This document shows positions 58,001 through 64,000 of a stretch of 64,000 bases of DNA, piece after piece. The translations under genes were made by a program, and so were the position numbers. A model generated the notes under the pieces. The model was given only the letters and a program-made list of their open reading frames with translations, did no database searches and was not told where the DNA came from. This DNA comes from Bimastos eiseni (lineage: Eukaryota > Annelida > Clitellata > Crassiclitellata > Lumbricidae): assembly GCA_959347315.1 (NCBI GenBank), contig OY365813.1, positions 13,401,310 through 13,465,309 of the forward strand, read 5' to 3'. Within the stretch, counting starts at the first letter, position 1. Each line of letters begins with the position of its first letter.

Positions 58001-59451
58001 CTGTAGTTCGTCCCAAAAGCTAAACCCGGATTAGAATATTCAATGCTAAGTGAGTCGTCTTTCAGAACCAACAAGCAGTCTGACATCAGTTCTTGTTTTG
58101 CAATCATCTGCCTTATTGCCAATGAAACTTCAGAAACATTTTTGCCCAAGAAAGCCATCACCTCAGGGACAGCATGCTTACCATGAAATTTCAACACCTC
58201 ATCAAGTTTTACTTCCCCTTCATAGCTTTTGCTGATAAGCTTTGTCAGGTACTTCAAGGCTCTTCTTTCCACTGTACTCCGAATATATACCTGATTTTCA
58301 GGCTTGTGCAGGAAGAAATTTTCATTGTTTTGGAGGAAGTTAGTAAGCTTTTCCATGGTGTTACCAATAGCCAGGCGAACTTCAGGAGGGCTTGTATGGA
58401 CGTAGCCAATCAAGTTCTTCACTGGCATCGGTTCTCTCTTTAGCAGGGCATTTAACATCTTTGATATGCCTTGATTCTTAGCTGGAAGGGAAACTGACAG
58501 GTCACTCAGGGACGTGTGCAGGCTTGAGCCAGAACTCAGAGATCGCATCGAGGACGCAGTCGATGGTGGCCGAATGCCTGCGCCATCGGAAAAAGTTTCG
58601 AATGCAGAAGAAATCACAGACTCGTTGTCATCCATTTCAGACAAAATATTTGGCTGCAGAGCCACAAACCACTGATCTCCTTCCTTCACAAGACTGAAAA
58701 CATCAGTGAATCGTCCTAAAAACGACTTCAGCTGTTTGGCCTTACGACCATATGAAGCGACGGTTTCGTCCGTATGCTCACTGACAGCAGTACGAACAGA
58801 CACGAGATCCAATCGACCGCGTTCTGCAAGGAGATCTGCAACATATCTGATGGCTTTGTGGACTGTTTCGTTTATCAGCGACACACTCTTGTCGGCATCG
58901 TGGAAATGAAAGACAGATGGATGACGCTTCAGGAATGTCAGCAGTTTCTGCTCGTCCAAGAATATTTTTTGAACGTCCGGCGATTCTTGGCTGATGAGAG
59001 TTGGCAGGTTGCCTATGCTCACCGACAAAGCTGACTTCAGAATGCTTTTCAGAATGCTCAAGGCTTCAACTTCCGTATCTTGCTTGACTCCCAGTTCTTT
59101 ATTTTGCTTGACACCATCTGCTTTTGAGTGCTTTTGTTTAATCTGACAAGCAGGTTCATAGCCAGGCTTCCAGACACTGACAGCAGTCCATTTGATTTTT
59201 CTCTTAACTTTACTTGGCTTGGCAACAAAACACAGAAAATCCTTTCTTTTTAGAACTTGCAATATGCCTTTGGTAGAAGGCAAATAATTCTTTTCTCCAA
59301 AATAAATCATATCCTTGTTAATTGACCGAATGATTCCGAATCCTTCCTCAACGCAAACAATTTTGCCAGTTCCACATATTCTCTCGCTTTCAGGCTGCTT
59401 TCTGCCATTATCGATTTGTTGATTAGTGCTCAATTCTTGGCATGTGGCCAT
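52066..59451 (-). CDS. Egalitarian-like multi-winged-helix protein, 2461 aa
   Basis: Single 7.4-kb coding exon. The ATG at 59451 is preferred because the frame upstream crosses a TTTTCTTGACAG acceptor at 59480, implying a 5'UTR exon. Residues 26-95: a small beta-barrel-like segment (GTGKIVCVEEGFGII). Residues 131-1540: about 13 repeats of 60-80 aa of the form A-x-x-(Y/F)-L-x-x-L-(L/I)-...-G-x-L-...-S-x-V-x-x-x-(L/I)-G-...-F-x-x-x-P-x-V-F, as in LOTUS-like winged helices and the winged-helix repeats of Egalitarian-type proteins. Residues 880-1120 and 1540-2235 are low-complexity linkers; 1870-2065 holds three 65-aa tandem repeats. About 2235-2360: barrel-like segments (TGTVLSAVGNQVYVRRE). Residues 2442-2446 are KMTQT, a dynein light chain LC8-type motif. 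No exonuclease domain is seen, unlike Egalitarian. Likely an RNA-binding or dynein-adaptor role, by inference. Confidence 0.7.
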   Translation of the reverse strand: MATCQELSTNQQIDNGRKQPESERICGTGKIVCVEEGFGIIRSINKDMIYFGEKNYLPSTKGILQVLKRKDFLCFVAKPSKVKRKIKWTAVSVWKPGYEPACQIKQKHSKADGVKQNKELGVKQDTEVEALSILKSILKSALSVSIGNLPTLISQESPDVQKIFLDEQKLLTFLKRHPSVFHFHDADKSVSLINETVHKAIRYVADLLAERGRLDLVSVRTAVSEHTDETVASYGRKAKQLKSFLGRFTDVFSLVKEGDQWFVALQPNILSEMDDNESVISSAFETFSDGAGIRPPSTASSMRSLSSGSSLHTSLSDLSVSLPAKNQGISKMLNALLKREPMPVKNLIGYVHTSPPEVRLAIGNTMEKLTNFLQNNENFFLHKPENQVYIRSTVERRALKYLTKLISKSYEGEVKLDEVLKFHGKHAVPEVMAFLGKNVSEVSLAIRQMIAKQELMSDCLLVLKDDSLSIEYSNPGLAFGTNYSHVQQLSEDENKLTTSVTDGNKDSFSDVDSSKCKGFFSDLEKSENLAVDCLRNLLERDEVLTIENVKEFLWHAPAEICEILADEDLITAFVKRHPSVFKMSGPINLIELRDDAVRDAIALCCNILNVKSDMQLTSLVGHISSASRRIRNVIGGTVAKLEDFLRQYFDVFHVYEGQQGLMASPKLRELISSRQSMTVTEELNERKDSVDARVSAMTTGLVLSASAKAAFSNKEPGGVDRCLAKARAANDSQNEPTVKPTREKSDSKVTTAKTSSGIDFLTSILKMHTTMVLRDIVPLVSQASKVVQDELGCSEQDVLSFVEENPAIFKISDRGFCVELISETCGDAIEFYLDVLNKRGPTQVSKIHGHLSQASSAIRTATGGSPESVKAFLLQFPNVFKLYEVNGIEIIASLYEGECVSKSSDDEKPDIAVSKGIDATRDSKPVERDATSAYVSNYDDPDFDFALTLSGRSSKAITTTSGSVLEDLDFSLLPTTMSEKYFDDGVSAEFNRLDQFDMDYILSMSETNQFRGAETRSEAKKRLDEIEDSNESTSSDPASANCEGTAAEIETDSILEDKISNLAIHVDVATETHPPKVNSSPMLQSSPLPLEQTGMVSEDLTNSQKADVASVPSFVTCVKDEHNVISDLCLQALSNNNGRAVDITELLAICQKANPLHSRWHDNLGLELLHEIIRNDNRFYINEIIGSVMLIRDVERMAAEFLRRCILLYGPMVFEKLSGYNYLSFASAEVKALLGISGISPAQFTKKSIKLLWPKYRDQLLLQNGVLVVPQDTESNALGFLSNLIETYGPLRLDSLSDYLPHASSQVNEFLKKKLGSFETYLYSSGLDRHFFLWNGVVDLVRNGNLQKSRLIVEQTLASFLVSALNMRGSISWNQANQQLNLQKTTPEVREFLGRHWNATRLRVAPLNKFCLERPDLFICRTDGFHLRTDQIVNPSSLLDEQSDQVSADTLTFNGKQSEETENKAVQFLKDIIVRQGVIGSKKKRLKSRFDLKDAPSDVRNLLGGQKDAVSFVRKHLQAFSLRHPAVFTTYKHSIDLNRTFCQPQPAAMIVEPLVVPNHNQQKISRMQNLAPEVGQLQLSLDSSVITCVQPEPSLSMPSNPLTQSDFPAATSCLPAADATVLASSLPLATSTLVTWPTFTASYTNVSCNELNKGSTISAAALLLPQMAYIPPSQVPLAQYQYLPSLGLPINLGQQSPSVQHPLKPPGFETLPQIALYSASTSSFIEDILPSDVQVGMTSCTPGVLTSQFTAPTVDSFDNMSASHILPVPRMSWRQLTPVEVEPVASFASTCVDPSISGPFVEELNPCHTQPLSFGMSLLLSSAHDWQIAQPLSSASTRSLENVSDATQPCYDGLESAMLDTSSVVPGVMDVMAAEGDKLEKTGESERVQDREVLGEPKKMNIPEDVEELNKSQDGFEESRMAQVQDSTVAHGTTETMASEGEILEKTGESEKTKALEVLVESKMMNIPVDVNELNKSQDGFEESRMAQVQDCTVAHGTTETMASEGEILEKTGESEKAKALEVLVESKMMNVPVDVNELNKMESQEGLEDLCIVANLAHFPDSENNEGKLLMEVPQVIRTSGKSKRFSETITNGILMEKYLETELVCDDSGKLKFHRTLNTDDAMVHASAAAVISSLNEAEVGISSPRIESSLKSVKGNSISPVTWKSMAQSVELPHFKEEFGQLNGISKYLTFLDEEARREDLSVQCFGDVSGKNNDLYETAESENDREEQDFEEVTGTVLSAVGNQVYVRREDDQVVQFMPEHCSRHFKHCCNLGRHFAFGESVSLQYKKFPRELVSARLVRACAADDKALGICCSDLHINLGHGRVTLTGKNYVVFMMSNQEMTGFITVNPHLFSSNDLIYCCSTKVSGFMTPWQSHTVVFTNQNDITFAMKSDLQSPVDRIPASSPCSLTSDVSCQTELTCSAMQTMANDNCTVVCHKMTQTLSTSRIISSSFYSGE
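53262..53846 (-). repeat. 195-bp in-frame coding repeat, three copies
   Basis: Three tandem 65-codon units inside the winged-helix gene (residues about 1870-2065), each with LEKTGESE, EVL-x-E-x-K-MN(I/V)P-x-DV and ELNKSQDGFEESRMAQVQD. The middle and last copies are nearly identical, so one duplication is recent; the frame is kept because 195 is divisible by 3. Confidence 0.9.
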
Positions 59452-59690
59452 CTCAAGACAATGTGCACGATCAAACAACCTGTCAAGAAAACAATTATTG
59501 TTTAAGCAAAATGAGAAACTTGCCACAGAACACATTCTAACAACATCCAGTATAATAATGCTCACATTTGACTAATGAACCTGATAATTCCTCTTTCCAC
59601 ATTATAAAAACTATCTAGAGATTAACAAAAATTCAGCTGTGCAATGTTTAAACAGAGAAATCAGATAATTGACCTGCGTCAAAGATAGAT

Positions 59691-60213
59691 TAGGGTTGTT
59701 AATACCGCTATTTGGGGCAAACAGGATTTAAAAAACCGGGTTTAAACCAGTTTTTATTGGTGTTCTTAGAAATATATTGTAAATTGTAGTATAACACAAC
59801 TCTGCACGTTATTTCATGTATTATGTATTGCAATGAAGCGTCAACAGACTCAATACTCGATACCGAAGAGTTTTAGTGGTGCTTTAAAGTCAAGTCTTTT
59901 GTCTGAGTGATGCTCGGGTTACCCTTCCCCTACCTCAGGTTCCCACATAAGGCTTATCTCAAAAAAATGGCCGTTTATTAGCAATCGGCAGCTATTAATT
60001 ACCCTGTTGGAAGACACGAACAGAAATATTTCGGTTAGCCGCGTCTGTACCTTTGAAGTTGACCAACTTACTTGAGCATCCTCCACTGGGAATTAACCCG
60101 AGATAGGTGAGATAAATAATAGGGCAAATTAATTTTTTTTTAAAATTGAATACCGGTTTGCAAATGACATAAACCAGTTACCGTTTAATTCCGGTTTTCG
60201 TTTAACATCGCTA
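59691..60213. mobile_element. hAT-type MITE, 523 bp
   Basis: Ends TAGGGTTGTTAATACCG and, inverted, TAGCGATGTTAAACGAA. Flanks AGATAGAT (59683-59690) and TGATAGAT (60214-60221) agree at 7 of 8 positions, an 8-bp duplication as expected for hAT. Interior AT-rich with CCGGTTT motifs and no ORF. Confidence 0.75.
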
Positions 60214-61442
60214 TGATAGATCACACCGATACCCAATGGTTTCCCCAATCTTTGGAACAGTTACCTAACATACCCATATAGATGGCAACATCTGTTTGAC
60301 CATAATATCGTCAATAATAAAGAAAGGCTGTACTGCACAATTTAAGCAACTGCTAAAATTATAAAGCCATGCTGTGGGTACAGTGTTACCCGCTATATAA
60401 AAGTCTATGTATAAAATCCCACCTAGAGTAAATATAAAATAACTTGATTGCTGCATTAACTCTCCACTGTAGGGATGTAAATATTATGCATACAGATTTT
60501 CCTCATTTAGGAAAGTGGGATTTACGCAATATTATTAATTCCTTTACAAACTAAAACTGCATTATGTACACAATGTGCATTGCTGTGTAGTCTAACGCAA
60601 TCAACATCTGAAGAAAAGGCATCAACCTGAGACACTGATTTTGTGGTAGAAAGCGGCGAATTTATATTAAAAACCGTCGCATATTTACCTTGGGTGATTT
60701 GCACGCTCAAACTTGAGCTTAAAAACCAGGATTACTTATTTCTAAGATCTAAATCTCAAGGCTGCATCCCTACCATCATTTACATGTGCCCGGTCATTCT
60801 CAGTAAATAGCCGTGGCTTTTATAAATAACTAAATTAACAGCTGAAGCAGCACAGTACTATCGGTTGCAAAATGTATGTCTAAAACCCATAAAACAATTT
60901 TCTAAACTGATTTCCACTTCTGAGAACAGTATTTGTTTCTGTTCGGCCAACTCACTAAGACTATATATCAGACAACAGTTGGCAGTTTCGATTTCATACC
61001 CAATTTTGTAGCGCTTTGATATTTACACAAAATATTTCATACCGCACTTGCCGTCTATAACATATTCACGTAAACAATGCCCTTCTTCAACCTGTGGATG
61101 TGTACACAATATAATATCATTGTGAAATAACAATCTAGCATGGTGTGGAACCATTCAAACTGGCAGCAGTGATTGAAGATCTCACCCGGTGAATTTACAT
61201 ATTGAAAGGGACAGGGTCACAACACCACGAGCTATAGAAAAACGTGTATATTTACACCACTCCATTCACTGTGTCGAAGGATTATGTACACACTATGATT
61301 AATAACAGGCTGATCAAGGATATTGGTCCTTGAGGTTGATAGAGCAATAGCTATAGTCAGCCTTACTCTGCCTATCGACAGTAATTTGTTGAACTATTTC
61401 TAATAATGCTGATAACACTTCTTCACAACTCCTGTCCGGATT

Positions 61443-61625
61443 TCAATTTTTCCATTTACCTCGGCCACTACCTCTAACATAAGCCTCATCCATTGCACCA
61501 GCATGGTCTGTCGGCTCCTTAGAATCTTTACGTTCTTTACCAAGAACGATTTTGAGCTTACCCACCTCGATTTGTGTTGACAAAATGCCTGTGAACAAAC
61601 TTATTTCCACAGATTGCCAAGGCAA
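61443..61625 (-). other. Unassigned open frame, possible terminal exon
   Basis: After an acceptor-like TTTGTTCACAG at about 61590 the minus strand reads GILSTQIEVGKLKIVLGKER, KDSKEPTDHAGAMDEAYVRG, SGRGKWKN and stop. The composition is protein-like, but a second frame over the same stretch is also open, so support is weak. It could be a 3' exon of an unseen gene or chance. Confidence 0.2.
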
Positions 61626-62218
61626 AGCAAGGGTTCTACGTAATTATAGCACAATCCACTAGCTGGATTAGATCATCTAAGTTCCAAGGGCAAACAGTTT
61701 CCAAGACATTCCAGTTCAATGGGCTGAGAGCTGGCCCACATTGTCGCCAGCAAGGGGTTTAAAGAAGATCCAACAAATGAGACCCTTTTATGTCATTCTA
61801 TGTATACATACATATTATTCTACTCATTTCCTGTCTTCTATTTACATGTGATCTAGATGTCAAGTCAGTTCTAACTTCAGCTTTGAATTTGCCAACAGCA
61901 ACACTCTCGCTAAAGATTAACATCGAAACATTTTTAGTTTTTCCATGTTGTTACATCATTAATTATTGAAACGATCATACTTCCACTACTTTTTCATTAT
62001 CACACTAGCTGGCATCACCTTGTTCAGCTCTACGATTGCTCGATATCAAAAAATGATGCAAGACTGTTTATGATGCATTACCATTGTTACTACACGAGCG
62101 AAAATCTGTGTAACATAAACATTAACTTAGGAGCAGAAATTGTATCCTCATAAAAAGATATGCAAGCCTATTAGTAATGAACAATTCAAGTTCAGTCATC
62201 AATTCTACAGAGCATTAT

Positions 62219-62224
62219 TTTATT
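62219..62224 (-). terminator. Possible poly(A) signal of the MIC19-like gene
   Basis: AATAAA on the minus strand about 255 nt after the stop at 62477. Confidence 0.4.
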
Positions 62225-62476
62225 ACAGCACGTTAAATATGACATTATGTAAGGAGCACTGAGAATTGTCAGTACAACTGCAAATTACTGTTGCTACGAT
62301 AAGAACAATTCTGGGCCATATATTGGTTTAGTAGGTATGAAGCAGAGTCTTTTCGTAGGCAATATCTAACTGATCAGTCAGAAATCCTTAAACTGAAGAA
62401 TCTCTTGCAAAAACTCAGTTGTGCACACTAGGCCTGCTTCCTCTCTTCTTTCTTTCAGCAGTGACTTTAAATCGGT

Positions 62477-63836
62477 CTACTTTGCCAACGTTCTCTGTAA
62501 CGCACAGAAAAACAGCTGATTAATATCACAAGTAATGCTAATTATATTATAGGTATCAAACAGCATTTGGAAAATCTCTGCAGTAACAGATATCATCAGA
62601 AACAATGTACACATGTCGTCATAATTTAGCATCATCATGTAATCAAAAAAATTGAAATGGCACAGCTTATGCTGTAAACAAGAAAGCTCAACTACCTTTT
62701 TCATAAGCAAAATAGATTCACCTGTTCCTATTAAAATCATTGATGATAAACATGAACCAGAAGCCACCATATCATGTTCAAACATGTTGATGGATTTATT
62801 TACATCATGTAGCAGTTTTTTGAAAAGCTGTGTTTCCTTTGATACCTATCACATTTTCATGGCTATTGAAGAATGGTTCAGTCTTATTCTATCCTCAGCT
62901 TTATAGGGAAAACCAGAAGCACAAAATAAAAACATGCATTAGTCAAATCAACAACAAAACTACTTCCTCACATAGGATTTTATGCCATTAACCAGTTCGC
63001 TGCCGTATTGACAAGCGGCACATGAAGTCAGTACAGTATTTTGTTATATGTTTGGGCTACTATTTGCTACTTTTGTACCTGATTTGTAAATTATTGATAG
63101 TACTACCACTAAGTAAGCGACAGAAACTTTCTACATTCTCTTGCAATAACGGTTGCCGTTTTTGAGATAAGTTTAAGTTTTTTTTCCTGGCTGCAAGGAT
63201 GTATAGCAAATAACACGTGCTTTGTATGCTAGAAGATAGCAATTATAGCAAATTTGACGGCGATATTAGTGATCATGCATCGGGCGATGAGTCAACTAGC
63301 GATAATGCTTTACGAAATAGATACATTGGGTAGGCCTACCCAAATCCCTTCCCAGACATAGATCAGTGGCAACCCTAATCAGGTCACACACCAACATTTA
63401 TTGGACAACAGAAACTGCTTTTTGACAGCACAAACTTTGAGGCTGTTGACATTTTCAAACTGTTTTTGATGAGGGCCTCGTGAATCATACTCGTAGGCTA
63501 CTCTTAACTATTCAGTTACAAGTACCTATGCTTATTCAAGCTAAATGGCATTACACTGTTGTACAGCTCACATGAACAAAACCTGACATAAGCATCAAAA
63601 CAGATGCACAAAATAGGGTTTGTTTATTCGTACAGCATCAAGGTTCAACCAAATTGCAGATACTGCATTGAAACTGGCAGCAGTAGATTTGAACATTTAC
63701 CTGTCGTTGCTTCTCGACACACTGCTCAAATGCGCGGACCTCAGTCGAACAGTTGAGGCTCTGACTTTGGTTGTCCAGATAACATTTCTTCACAGCCTTC
63801 TGCAATTCACCACAGACTAATGGCAGCGACGTATTG
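62477..63836 (-). CDS. MIC19-like (CHCHD3/6) twin-CX9C protein, C-terminal exons
   Basis: MICOS subunit candidate; MIC19 sits on the inner mitochondrial membrane and helps hold crista junctions. The penultimate exon is 63701-63836 (acceptor TGCTCTTTCAG, donor CAG|gtaaat); the last coding exon is 62477-62494 (acceptor TGCGTTACAG, five codons RTLAK, stop), joined in phase 0. The 45-aa exon holds a CHCH domain: C-GELQKAVKK-C and C-STEVRAFEQ-C are two CX9C motifs forming the disulphide hairpin used for Mia40 import, and LQ-x4-KKCY-x-x-N and LNCS fit CHCHD3/6 rather than other CHCH proteins. Using an AG two bases further on would give a different, longer C terminus (VDRFKVTAERKKRGS), judged less likely. 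The 5' exons lie beyond the window. Confidence 0.65.
62495..63700. other. Last intron of the MIC19-like gene
   Basis: AT-rich, with no element or exon recognised. Confidence 0.5.
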
Positions 63837-64000
63837 CTGAAAGAGCATGCAAAAACTAGTGGTTAACAAACATGACTGGTTTTATTATAAGCAATTTTTG
63901 TTTCACAACCTGGAAGACAAAACTTTGTAGTACTCTGCAAATCAAAAACTAAGTTTGGCTAGGAAATGTCTTCAGCTTAAATCAACAGCTGGTATTCAAA
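63837..64000. other. Intronic end of the window
   Basis: Upstream intron of the MIC19-like gene; it begins with the acceptor tract TGCTCTTTCAG on the minus strand. Nothing else seen. Confidence 0.5.

Larger units (their letters stand above)
59480..62476. other. 5' side of the winged-helix gene up to the MIC19-like gene
   Basis: Begins with the acceptor at 59480, so part is 5' intron and promoter. Contains a complete hAT MITE (59691-60213) and an unassigned minus-strand open frame (61443-61625). The 5'UTR exon of the winged-helix gene was not located. Confidence 0.5.

Noticed and set aside
62400..62494. Longer MIC19-like C terminus (NVGKVDRFKVTAERKKRGSR)
   Set aside because: Needs an AG two bases after a better CAG acceptor; family members end soon after the second CX9C, favouring the short RTLAK end.

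Overview
The window looks like nuclear DNA of a marine invertebrate animal. The genes have spliceosomal introns with GT/AG borders, and the space between them is rich in microsatellites, minisatellites, LINE fragments, tRNA-derived SINEs and hAT-like MITEs. A CatSper sperm channel, a class B GPCR, a Ly6-type GPI protein and an Egalitarian-like winged-helix protein would fit a deuterostome such as an echinoderm or hemichordate. That placement is inference; no species can be read from the sequence. It is not bacterial, and there is no operon logic.

Left part (1-32.9 kb), plus-strand genes in a repeat-rich setting. Positions 601-7743 carry the 3' half of a secretin-family (class B) GPCR: an ECL2/TM5 exon, a TM6 exon, the classic 42-nt TM7 exon and a C-tail exon. 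From 7.7 to 19 kb there is no recognisable intact gene, only simple repeats, a decayed alanine-rich repeat ORF, an internally deleted LINE and dispersed repeats. A four-exon Ly6/quiver-like GPI protein (159 aa, ten cysteines) spans 19392-30432; its introns hold two LINE fragments and a foldback element.

Right part (32.9-64 kb), four minus-strand genes in tandem. (1) CatSper2 (502 aa) has two coding exons split by a 5-kb intron that contains a 20-bp array and a ~2.9-kb array of a 24-bp unit. (2) ALG12 (483 aa, nine exons, all joined in phase) is the ER alpha-1,6-mannosyltransferase of N-glycan precursor assembly. (3) A 2461-aa protein coded in a single exon has about 13 winged-helix-like repeats, small beta-barrel-like segments near both ends and a dynein-light-chain-type TQT motif near the C terminus; it resembles Egalitarian without its exonuclease domain. 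(4) The last two coding exons of a twin-CX9C protein resemble MICOS subunit MIC19 (CHCHD3/6); its 5' part lies beyond the window.

These genes do not form one pathway. They are ordinary neighbours with separate roles in signalling, cell surface, sperm calcium entry, N-glycosylation, probable RNA/dynein biology and mitochondrial cristae. The most notable points are the multi-winged-helix protein with its LC8-type motif, the CatSper2 intron minisatellite, and a hAT MITE ending 30 bp from the CatSper2 start codon.
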